Assembly (NCBI GenBank): GCA_913041025.1
Contig: CAJWGQ010000008.1
Coordinates: 1 to 36,615 of the forward strand
Direction: 5' to 3'
Source of the DNA: an uncultured Gammaproteobacteria bacterium
Lineage (GTDB): Bacteria; Pseudomonadota; Gammaproteobacteria; Pseudomonadales; Azotimanducaceae_A
DNA length: 36,615 nt
Part shown: piece after piece, positions 1-5,973 of the stretch
Layout: each line of letters starts with the position of its first letter
Position numbering within the stretch: the first letter of the stretch is position 1
Made by a program: the position numbers and the translations under genes
The notes under the pieces: generated by a model
The model's database searches: none
The model's input: only the letters and a program-made list of their open reading frames with translations
Told to the model about the DNA's origin: nothing

Positions 1-123
1 CACCCCTACCAAGGGACGCTCGATTTTCTCGAAAGAGAACTACAAAAGCTGCCTAGCGATATCGAACTAGTCTTCGCAAGCCAATTACCAACTATTGATC
101 AAGCAGTTGTTGTCCTTCCTTAA
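1..123 (+). CDS. C-terminal end of a divergent polysaccharide deacetylase (YibQ-like), 5' truncated by the window edge
   Basis: An open frame runs from the first base to a TAA at 121-123 and gives the last 40 residues of a protein. It begins HPYQGTLDFLERELQKLP and continues with a segment like IELVFASQLP. This matches the usual end of divergent polysaccharide deacetylases (YibQ/DUF610): a GHP-x-x-TL motif, a helix, then an IELVxxSxL strand. The family is periplasmic and its role is poorly defined. In Pseudomonas a gene of this family lies next to the his cluster, which supports the call. The frame converges on hisA and overlaps its 3' end by 32 bases. Only the C-terminus is visible, so the catalytic residues cannot be checked. 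Confidence 0.6.
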   Translation, partial: HPYQGTLDFLERELQKLPSDIELVFASQLPTIDQAVVVLP

Positions 124-829
124 AATTTAATTTCCCTTCGTAAATGGCTCTTCCCGTAATTACTCCTAGTAAGAGATTGTAGTCATCTTTAAATACGTTT
201 TTCAGGCCCTCAAGATCACTTAGCTCATGTATCCCGCCAGAAGCGATCGTTGGTATTCCACTTTTTTTAGCGACTTCCAGAGTCGATTTACCATTTACGC
301 CACTCATCATCCCGTCCCGCTCGATATCTGTATAGACTATCCCTGCTAGCGGCAAATCCTTTACAGCGAAGGCCACATCAACAGCTAACTCCTTTTCAAT
401 ACTAGCCCACCCATGAGTCGCCACTCGACCTTGCCGAGCATCTAAACCTAGAACGATTTGATTGGGGAAGGATGAAGCCATCTCAATAAGAAAATCTTTA
501 TTTTCAAGCGCTTTCGTACCCAGAACGAGAGTTGAAATGCCCATCGAGACATAAGTTTCTATATGTTCTCGTGTCCTGATACCTCCTCCCACCTGAACAG
601 GAATCTCTTGCATTTCTTCGACAATATTTTGTATCAGTTCCCGGTTTTCAGGATGTCCCGAAAAAGCGCCATTCAAGTCAACCACGTGCAGTCTGCGACA
701 GCCCTCTTGCTTCCAGTGTCTAGCCATTGCCACGGGGTCTTCAGAGTAGATCGTGCTCTGGTTCATATCACCTTGTTTTAGTCGGACACACTGACCATCC
801 TTGAGATCAATTGCCGGTATCAAAATCAC
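92..829 (-). CDS. hisA: HisA, phosphoribosylformimino-5-aminoimidazole carboxamide ribotide isomerase
   Basis: This 245-residue protein is the fourth-step isomerase of histidine biosynthesis, a cytoplasmic TIM barrel that opens the aminoaldose of ProFAR to the aminoketose PRFAR. The N-terminus MILIPAIDLKDGQCVRL is the family signature. The catalytic pair is visible as Asp8 (AIDL) and Asp130 (LGLDARQG), and phosphate-binding loops appear as QVGGGIR and IASGGI. The length is normal. The ATG overlaps the end of hisB, so the two are probably translationally coupled. In most gammaproteobacteria hisH sits between hisB and hisA and hisF follows hisA. Here neither is present, and hisA instead converges on the deacetylase gene. 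Confidence 0.97.
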   Translation of the reverse strand: MILIPAIDLKDGQCVRLKQGDMNQSTIYSEDPVAMARHWKQEGCRRLHVVDLNGAFSGHPENRELIQNIVEEMQEIPVQVGGGIRTREHIETYVSMGISTLVLGTKALENKDFLIEMASSFPNQIVLGLDARQGRVATHGWASIEKELAVDVAFAVKDLPLAGIVYTDIERDGMMSGVNGKSTLEVAKKSGIPTIASGGIHELSDLEGLKNVFKDDYNLLLGVITGRAIYEGKLNFKEGQQLLDQ

Positions 830-1428
830 TATAAAGTACCCTTGGTGGAAGGTATGTGCCCTATGCTTTTCTCATCCACCGACAACGCCATTCTCAAGGC
901 TCGTCCAAACCCCTTAAACAAGGTTTCGGCTTGGTGATGAGCATTAGCGCCTTTCAGATTGTCCAGATGTAGTGTTAGCATCCCGTGGTTGACCAATCCC
1001 TGAAAAAATTCCCTCAGTAGATCAAGATCAAAATCACCAACCCTGGATCTAACGTACTCAACTTCGTAAAAGAGACCTGGGCGTCCCGAAAGATCAACAA
1101 CCACTCTAGACAAAGCTTCGTCCAAGGGTACATAGGCGTGTCCATAACGATATATTCCGGATTTATCACCAGTCGCTTTTGCTAGGGCCTGTCCAAACAC
1201 TATGCCCACGTCTTCTACCGTGTGGTGAGCATCGACTTCAATATCTCCCTGAGCAACAATCTCTAAATCTAACATTCCGTGCTTAGAGATTTGGGTCAGC
1301 ATATGTTCAAAAAAAGGGATGCCAGTTTCTATCTTAGAAACCCCGGCGCCATCTAAATCTAACTTTAATTTAATTTGTGTCTCGGAGGTGTCTCTCTCGA
1401 TGCTCGCTGTTCTATTTGATTGGGTCAT
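829..1428 (-). CDS. hisB: HisB, imidazoleglycerol-phosphate dehydratase
   Basis: This is the monofunctional dehydratase (about 199 residues) that converts imidazole glycerol phosphate to imidazole acetol phosphate. Its Mn-binding signatures are plain: [23 protein letters not shown], then VNHGMLTLH and [12 protein letters not shown] place the start at the ATG at 1426-1428 ([18 protein letters not shown]), because the RDTxET motif normally lies about ten residues from the N-terminus. The frame stays open to 1473, but the extra 15 residues lack family similarity and have no clear ribosome site. The last base of the stop codon is shared with the hisA ATG. The phosphatase domain found in the bifunctional E. 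coli HisB is absent, as in Pseudomonas. Confidence 0.96.
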   Translation of the reverse strand: MTQSNRTASIERDTSETQIKLKLDLDGAGVSKIETGIPFFEHMLTQISKHGMLDLEIVAQGDIEVDAHHTVEDVGIVFGQALAKATGDKSGIYRYGHAYVPLDEALSRVVVDLSGRPGLFYEVEYVRSRVGDFDLDLLREFFQGLVNHGMLTLHLDNLKGANAHHQAETLFKGFGRALRMALSVDEKSIGHIPSTKGTL

Positions 1429-1487
1429 CGCCAATGGTGCCCTATTAAGAATTGAGGTTACTCGAGAAAACATCTCGAACGCATAGT

Positions 1488-1871
1488 TTACAGAAGATCC
1501 ATCAAACTGCCATGAGGCAGGAATTTATTGCTAGTGTTCTCTTTAATCCATCGGCCCGTCTCCTTGTTAAACTGACCTCGATTTTTTAATTCCCTTACAA
1601 AAAGAATCACTGGAGATTTATCTTCTGCAATCCATTGGGGATATTGCGACTCTCCCAAAGTAAACAGGCAGATTAAAGTCTCAAGTGTTGCCGATTCCAA
1701 TGTTGTTGCTTTCTTTGCCCAATCTTTATGCTTAACTAAAGTTGAATAACGCTGCTGCTCTGCGCTAGATAGATCCACTTTGTTATCTTTGACCAAGGCG
1801 CACAGACCACGGATTAGTTCCTCACTCAAATCCTCGTCAATACTGGTAGGATCAAACTCTCCGACACTCAT
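1488..1871 (-). CDS. Conserved hypothetical protein upstream of hisB
   Basis: This 127-residue, mostly helical, soluble protein has no signal peptide and no motif that I can assign. The start is well supported: an AGGAGG ribosome site lies four bases before the ATG. The most distinctive part is the C-terminal half, with the stretches [20 protein letters not shown] and [14 protein letters not shown]. It is the first gene of a leftward hypothetical-hisB-hisA operon, with 59 bases to the chosen hisB start, and it is divergent from mutY across 90 bases. In Pseudomonas an AsmA-family gene lies between hisB and mutY; this protein does not resemble AsmA and occupies that position. No function is proposed. 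Confidence 0.75.
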   Translation of the reverse strand: MSVGEFDPTSIDEDLSEELIRGLCALVKDNKVDLSSAEQQRYSTLVKHKDWAKKATTLESATLETLICLFTLGESQYPQWIAEDKSPVILFVRELKNRGQFNKETGRWIKENTSNKFLPHGSLMDLL

Positions 1872-1919
1872 TCAACCTCCTCTCAAACTCATTGCTTATT
1901 AAGTCGTTGCGATGGATTC

Positions 1920-1928
1920 TGTTAAAAT
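1920..1928 (+). promoter_or_regulatory. Extended -10 promoter element for mutY-yggX
   Basis: The sequence TGTTAAAAT is an extended -10 element (TGn followed by TAAAAT, five of six matches to TATAAT). It lies about 34 bases before the mutY start in the 90-base divergent intergenic region. No convincing -35 was found at the usual spacing, which is common for extended -10 promoters. Assigned from base pattern only. Confidence 0.35.
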
Positions 1929-1961
1929 AACCGAAATTAAGTTTCAGGGTAATATTGAATC

Positions 1962-3029
1962 TTGGACTGGTTTGCAAGCCAACTTATTAAGTGGCATGAA
2001 ATCCATGGAAGGAAAAATCTTCCTTGGCAAATGGATATCACGCCATATCGCGTGTGGCTTTCGGAAATCATGCTACAACAAACTCAAGTAAGCACCGTGA
2101 TTCCTTACTTTGAAAAGTTCCTGAATAGGTTTCCAAACATCGAAGAACTGGCTAAATCAGACGTAAACGAGGTTCTAGGCTTGTGGTCGGGATTAGGCTA
2201 TTACGCAAGGGCGAGGAACATTCACAAAACGGCAAGGATAATCGTTTCTGAGTTCGGCTCTATTTTTCCGAACAACTTAGATCTTCTTGTTCAACTGCCT
2301 GGTATTGGCAGATCAACAGCAGGAGCCCTATTGTCCATAGCAATGAACATTCCCGCGCCCATATTAGATGGCAATGTAAAGAGAGTGCTAACAAGGTTCC
2401 ACAAAATTAAAGGATATCCAGAAAAAGCCGAAATCAAAAACAGGTTATGGGAAGTAGCAGAGAGCCACACCCCAGATACAAAGTTTCAAATATATACACA
2501 AGCAATAATGGATTTAGGCGCCACACTCTGTTCTCGCAGTGCGCCCAAGTGTGACACCTGTCCGATAAGCTCCAAATGCGGGGCCTTTAAAGAGGACGAC
2601 GTGGGAACTTACCCCGGAAAGAAGCCAAAAAAACCCAAGCCGATCAGATCCGCCCGTTTCTTTGTTATTTACGATTGTAATGGCGGGGTTTTAATCGAAC
2701 AGCGAGAGGGAAGGGGAGTTTGGCAAGGTCTTTGGGGGGCCATTCAGCGATCAACGGAGACGCCGCCTAAAGAGATTTTCTCAGAATTTGAAATCAGCCC
2801 AAAAGACATTATGTCGTTAGAGTTTGGAAAGAGTTTTCGGCACACTTTCAGCCATTATCACCTCGACATTGAGCCAATCTTCGTTTCACTGAAACAAGAA
2901 GTTCGTAGTACGAATAGCAAATCGATGGTTTGGACTTCGCTTCAAAACTTACTTAATAAACAAGGATTAGGCATATCAAAGGCGGATCAAGTAGTATTCG
3001 AGTCTTTAATCAACTCAACAAAGCAATGA
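1962..3029 (+). CDS. mutY: MutY, adenine DNA glycosylase
   Basis: This 355-residue protein removes adenine mispaired with 8-oxoguanine or guanine. The layout is complete: catalytic Glu35 in WLSEIMLQQTQV, a helix-hairpin-helix LPGIGRSTAG at about 112-121, the catalytic Asp136 in LDGNVKRV, and four [4Fe-4S] cysteines at 190, 197, 200 and 206 (C-x6-C-x2-C-x5-C). A C-terminal MutT-like domain that recognises 8-oxoG follows, with FRHTFSHYHLDIEP. The start is TTG: a TGA lies in frame two codons upstream and no ATG is available before the conserved N-terminus. A weak AGGG ribosome site precedes it. It overlaps yggX by four bases (ATGA), the usual mutY-yggX arrangement. Confidence 0.97.
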   Translation: MDWFASQLIKWHEIHGRKNLPWQMDITPYRVWLSEIMLQQTQVSTVIPYFEKFLNRFPNIEELAKSDVNEVLGLWSGLGYYARARNIHKTARIIVSEFGSIFPNNLDLLVQLPGIGRSTAGALLSIAMNIPAPILDGNVKRVLTRFHKIKGYPEKAEIKNRLWEVAESHTPDTKFQIYTQAIMDLGATLCSRSAPKCDTCPISSKCGAFKEDDVGTYPGKKPKKPKPIRSARFFVIYDCNGGVLIEQREGRGVWQGLWGAIQRSTETPPKEIFSEFEISPKDIMSLEFGKSFRHTFSHYHLDIEPIFVSLKQEVRSTNSKSMVWTSLQNLLNKQGLGISKADQVVFESLINSTKQ

Positions 3030-3298
3030 ATAGTCGGACCGTAACTTGCTTGAAATACCAACAACAGCTCAAGGGCTTAGACAAACCACCATTCCCTGGA
3101 AGTGAAGGAGATGAGATTTATAATCAGATTTCAGAAAAAGCCTGGGAAGAGTGGCTCACTTTTCAAACCATGTTGATTAATGAAAAACAGCTTTCCCTTG
3201 TAGACCCAAACGTGCGCAAATACTTAAGAGCGCAGATGTGGCGTTTTTTTAAAAATCAAGAAGTAGATTCGATTGAAGGCTTCAAACCAGAATCCTGA
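3026..3298 (+). CDS. yggX: YggX, Fe(II) trafficking / oxidative damage protection protein
   Basis: This 90-residue cytoplasmic protein belongs to the YggX family, which protects iron-sulfur proteins (including MutY in Salmonella) against oxidation. The family pattern is clear: RTVTCLKYQQQLKGLDKPPFPG with the conserved cysteine, then KAWEEWLTFQTMLINE and LSLVDPNVRKYLRAQM. The length equals that of the family. Its ATG lies inside the mutY stop region (ATGA overlap), so translation is probably coupled and the two are co-expressed. Confidence 0.96.
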   Translation: MNSRTVTCLKYQQQLKGLDKPPFPGSEGDEIYNQISEKAWEEWLTFQTMLINEKQLSLVDPNVRKYLRAQMWRFFKNQEVDSIEGFKPES

Positions 3299-3360
3299 TC
3301 CTAAGTTTTTTTATCGGTCTCACTGGCTACTACCGAGTTAGTGAGGCAAAATACTCTCGG

Positions 3361-3436
3361 GGCCAGATAGCTCAGTCGGTAGAGCAGTGGACTGAAAATC
3401 CTCGTGTCGGCAGTTCGATTCTGCCTCTGGCCACCA
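3361..3436 (+). tRNA. tRNA-Phe (anticodon GAA)
   Basis: This 76-base gene folds as a standard tRNA. The acceptor stem pairs GGCCAGA (3361-3367) with TCTGGCC (3426-3432). A D-arm GCTCAGTCGGTAGAGC follows, then the anticodon loop CTGAAAA with GAA at 3394-3396, and a T-arm with GTTCGATTC. The CCA end is encoded at 3434-3436. tRNA-Phe next to mutY-yggX is also seen in Pseudomonas. No second copy of its 3' end was noticed in the window, so there is no visible att repeat. Confidence 0.97.
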
Positions 3437-3462
3437 TTCTTACCACCAACCTTAATCTACCT

Positions 3463-3672
3463 TTAATAATGAGGCGGAACTTCGTCCTCCGGTAAAGCCT
3501 GAGGAAGGTTTTCTCTATAACTTTTTACTACCGCTTTGAGCGTCCTATCCATGTCTTTGAGTTTTTCTTGTTGTACAAACAACTCGTCGCTTAGCGATGA
3601 AATAGCCTGCTCCTGAAAGGTCAAAACAGTCTCTAATTCGCTGACTCGGTCTTCTAGAGCATCCTTCTCCAT
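3463..3672 (-). CDS. slyX: SlyX family protein
   Basis: This 69-residue coiled-coil protein begins MEKDALEDRVSELETVLTFQEQ and ends EDEVPPHY. The leading heptad-type helix and the terminal PPHY are the marks of SlyX, a small protein of unknown function. I chose the ATG at 3670-3672, which has GGAG nine bases upstream. A TTG five codons earlier would leave no ribosome site. The gene converges on tRNA-Phe with 26 bases between them and is divergent from the selenoprotein gene. Confidence 0.88.
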   Translation of the reverse strand: MEKDALEDRVSELETVLTFQEQAISSLSDELFVQQEKLKDMDRTLKAVVKSYRENLPQALPEDEVPPHY

Positions 3673-3711
3673 AGGGCAATTCTCCAAATTTGTGTAGAGT
3701 GTTTTTTAACT

Positions 3712-3825
3712 CGATTCTTGAGTTGCCAAACCATTTGTACTGATGCAAAGATCAGATTCAAGAATCTGAATATTCGGGTTACTCAGTTAGTCTCGAAAAC
3801 CGATTCTCAGTTGCGAATTTCGAGA
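3712..3825. repeat. Inverted and direct repeats upstream of the selenoprotein gene
   Basis: Three elements lie between slyX and the selenoprotein gene. A perfect 8-2-8 inverted repeat, TCAGATTCAAGAATCTGA, is at 3752-3769. A second inverted repeat pairs TCTCGAAA (3791-3798) with TTTCGAGA (3818-3825) around a 19-base loop. The phrase CGATTCTTGAGTTGCCAAA (3712-3730) recurs imperfectly as CGATTCTCAGTTGCGAA (3801-3817). They could be operators or leader hairpins for slyX or the selenoprotein. No T-run follows either hairpin, so terminator function is unlikely. Confidence 0.5.
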
Positions 3826-3900
3826 GCCACTATGTTAATGTTGCTCAAACATAAAAAACACTCAATTTCACTAATAAAAAAATCAGGGGTAGGGAAAAAC

Positions 3901-4134
3901 ATGAAGGTTAGCATCACTTATTGCGTTCAGTGAAACTATGAACCAATGGCAGTCAGTTTGGCTGAAAAATTAACAGCTTCCTTAAGTCTGGAAACAGATT
4001 TAATCAAAGGTAGCAATGGAGTTTTTGATGTTGAACTGTCAGGAAAACTCATTTATTCAAAAAGCGATACGGGTGAATTTCCAAACGAAGATTCTCTAAT
4101 TCAGAAAATCAGATCAGATCATTCAATGGGATAG
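3901..4134 (+). CDS. SelW-like (Rdx family) selenoprotein with in-frame TGA as selenocysteine
   Basis: This gene of 77 codons plus stop reads through an in-frame TGA at 3931-3933. The product begins MKVSITYCVQ, then selenocysteine at 11, then NYEPMAVSLAEKL. This gives the CxxU redox motif (Cys8, Sec11) at the N-terminal strand, where Rdx/SelT/SelW/SelH proteins carry CxxC or CxxU. Downstream, NGVFDVELSGKLIYSK and TGEFPNEDSLIQKI match the family GVFEVxxxGxLIxSKxxxGxFP pattern. The ATG has AGGG six bases upstream. A small hairpin with a G in its apical loop follows the TGA (see 3950-3964), as bacterial SECIS elements require. Rdx proteins are thioredoxin-fold and probably redox-active; substrates are unknown. 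The 3' end overlaps the DUF35 gene on the other strand by 16 bases. A conventional reading would give only a 62-residue piece from the ATG at 3946. The selenocysteine machinery is not in this window. Confidence 0.88.
3950..3964 (+). promoter_or_regulatory. Candidate bacterial SECIS hairpin
   Basis: CAGTC (3950-3954) pairs with GGCTG (3960-3964), with one G-U pair, around the loop AGTTT. The loop begins 21 bases after the TGA, within the 16-37 base range known for bacterial SECIS elements, and has G as its second base, as the published consensus requires. The stem is short (five pairs), so the assignment leans on position and on the protein match. Confidence 0.6.
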
Positions 4135-4640
4135 CGCCAGGGGGGTTCGGGCTGGATTGAGTCTTCATCAATTACCCATAAAGGCATCGCTATCTGATCT
4201 CCCATTTGTTTAAAGCTCACCTTTACTCTCGTGCCAATACCAACCCGCTTTACCGTCTCACTGGTAGCCAGACTCCCATCAACTTCCGCAAGATTACCTT
4301 GTAATCTAAGACCATCGTATTGATTCGGAATATCTTTCTGTTCATCCAGTTCTACTAGCAGCAGGTGGTAAGGTACGTGTGATCTAAATGCTCCTTGTAT
4401 CGCGTGATGAACCTCGCCATATGAGTAAACTGTCCCTCTCCCACTCACTGGACTCCATTGCACCCGCTCAGAGGCACAAAAAGGACATGCGGAAGTAGGT
4501 GGCAACCTCTTTAACCGACAGTCGAGACACTCTTGAACCCTAAGCTCATTCTGTCCGCAGTATCGGTAAAATGCCTGATTGTCTTTGTCTAGATCATCAA
4601 TCAGTACAGGCATTCCAAGATACTCACCACTTAGACCCAT
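4119..4640 (-). CDS. DUF35 OB-fold / zinc-ribbon protein, partner of the upstream thiolase-like protein
   Basis: This 173-residue protein has an N-terminal rubredoxin-like zinc ribbon (CLDC, then CPFC fifteen residues on) followed by an OB-fold with GRGTVYSYGEVHH and PYHLLLVELDE. This is the DUF35/ChsH2-type architecture. Such proteins bind CoA-linked substrates and work with thiolase-fold partners, as in the Ltp2-ChsH2 retro-aldolase of steroid side-chain breakdown. The start is the ATG at 4638-4640, two bases after the thiolase-like stop, with AGGGG nine bases upstream. The frame is open further upstream, but only inside the preceding gene. It ends the leftward operon VOC protein - monooxygenase - thiolase-like - DUF35. 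Confidence 0.85.
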   Translation of the reverse strand: MGLSGEYLGMPVLIDDLDKDNQAFYRYCGQNELRVQECLDCRLKRLPPTSACPFCASERVQWSPVSGRGTVYSYGEVHHAIQGAFRSHVPYHLLLVELDEQKDIPNQYDGLRLQGNLAEVDGSLATSETVKRVGIGTRVKVSFKQMGDQIAMPLWVIDEDSIQPEPPWRYPIE

Positions 4641-4642
4641 AA

Positions 4643-5896
4643 CTAAGTGCCCCTTGCCATTACCATCGCTGAACCCATCCCTGGGGTGCCCCAACCCAAG
4701 TTAGCAGTAAGCTCAACGTCCTTGACCTGTCGACAACCTCCTTCACTGTAATCATAACTATGCTGCACGACACCATTGGCATCTCTTGGACAATAATCAT
4801 CGACGTCGTGACGCAGTTGCCTTACGTTCTCGATAACCATGTTAATCCCATGGGTATAGCCCTCACACAAATGCCCTCCGCTAGTATTGTTAGGCCGCTC
4901 ACCTCCCAATCGGATGACACCAGAACTCACGTAATCGCCACCTTCTCCTTTTTTACAAAAACCATAATCCTCCAACTGCAACATGGTGGTAAACGTAAAA
5001 GCGTCATACGAGCCAGTTACATCAATATCCTCAGGGCCCACACCGGCATTTGGCCACAATAAATCTTTCGCATAATGACCGGCTACGGTTGAGATGGGTC
5101 CTGACTGATAATGCATGTCAGATCTAGGCTTCATACAGCGCCCAACCACAGCCTGGATAACAGCTGGTACATGTTTACAGTCCTTAGCTCTATCAGTGCT
5201 GGTCACCACGATCGCCGTGCCATTGTCGGTTTCAACGCAACAATCGAGTAAATGCAAAGGTTTCACGATCATCCTGCTCGCAAGCACATCATCTACGCTG
5301 ACCCGGTTTTTATAAAAGGCCTTAGGGTTATTTGACGCATGTTCCGAATGGATACTTTTTACACTTGCGACTTGTTCCGGGGTGGTACCGTAATCATACA
5401 TGTGCCGCATAAACGTGTGACAAAACATTTGTCCGGCACTCATTAAACCGATTCCCCGGGTAAATAAACCATCACCCGATATTGACGATTGCCCGCCGCG
5501 ACCAGTACCACCTATCCTGACCTGGCTAAAACCATTCATTGCGCGATAAATAACAACGGTCTTACACATACCCGCCTCGATCACCCCGATCGCGATACCC
5601 ACCAAAGCCTCAATGCTGGAGCCTCCACCGTAAACGTCCATATGGAAATTAAGCCGCATGCCTAAATCGCCCGCTATCGTTGGAGATGGCGTAGAGTCAT
5701 TAAAGCTATACGAGAGCATACCGTCGACGTCAGACATAGCCAGCCCCGAATCCTCAACAGCAGCACGTACCGCCCTCGTACCAAGCACTCGGGTAGTTAC
5801 TCCAGAGCCTCTGGTATAATCGGTTTCGCCGACTCCGACAATTGAGTACTTACCTCTCAGGTATTTTTCCGTTGAAGAATTTATCTCTTGCACCAT
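4643..5896 (-). CDS. Thiolase-like (SCP2/Ltp-type) protein, probable aldolase subunit
   Basis: This 417-residue protein has a full thiolase fold: the N-terminal motif SIVGVGETDYTRGSG, the core HLLDCCVETDNGTAIVVTS, DVTGSYDAFTF, and a C-terminal NNTSGGHLCEGYTHG. The site of the nucleophilic cysteine in real thiolases reads YGGGSSIEAL here, so that cysteine is missing. That, with the adjacent DUF35 gene, points to a lipid-transfer/Ltp2-like enzyme that cleaves C-C bonds of CoA thioesters by retro-aldol chemistry rather than thiolysis. The ATG at 5894-5896 has AAGGA six bases upstream. A gap of 77 bases separates it from the monooxygenase gene. A paralogous pair lies at 23811-25365. The exact substrate is unknown. 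Confidence 0.85.
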   Translation of the reverse strand: MVQEINSSTEKYLRGKYSIVGVGETDYTRGSGVTTRVLGTRAVRAAVEDSGLAMSDVDGMLSYSFNDSTPSPTIAGDLGMRLNFHMDVYGGGSSIEALVGIAIGVIEAGMCKTVVIYRAMNGFSQVRIGGTGRGGQSSISGDGLFTRGIGLMSAGQMFCHTFMRHMYDYGTTPEQVASVKSIHSEHASNNPKAFYKNRVSVDDVLASRMIVKPLHLLDCCVETDNGTAIVVTSTDRAKDCKHVPAVIQAVVGRCMKPRSDMHYQSGPISTVAGHYAKDLLWPNAGVGPEDIDVTGSYDAFTFTTMLQLEDYGFCKKGEGGDYVSSGVIRLGGERPNNTSGGHLCEGYTHGINMVIENVRQLRHDVDDYCPRDANGVVQHSYDYSEGGCRQVKDVELTANLGWGTPGMGSAMVMARGT

Positions 5897-5973
5897 CTAC
5901 TTTCCTTCGAAAAAAAATCTGTTCGAAAACAGAAGTTACCCGTCGTACAGCTTATCCATTGCCTATTAAGATA

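Noticed and set aside
3301..3345. Terminator or promoter ahead of tRNA-Phe
   Set aside because: The CTCACT/AGTGAG pairing has a 15-base loop and no T-run, and candidate promoter boxes match poorly.
3361..3436. tRNA-Phe as the integration site of a genomic island
   Set aside because: No integrase gene and no repeat of the tRNA 3' end was seen, and slyX and the selenoprotein gene lie between it and the catabolic genes.
3718..3933. Rightward 71-codon frame ending at the TGA
   Set aside because: Only its last ten codons are real: they are the start of the selenoprotein at 3901. The part before lies in repeat-rich intergenic DNA with no ribosome site.
3946..4134. 62-residue protein starting at the ATG after the TGA
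   Set aside because: It lacks the first strand and CxxU motif of the Rdx fold and has no ribosome site; it is the C-terminal part of the selenoprotein.
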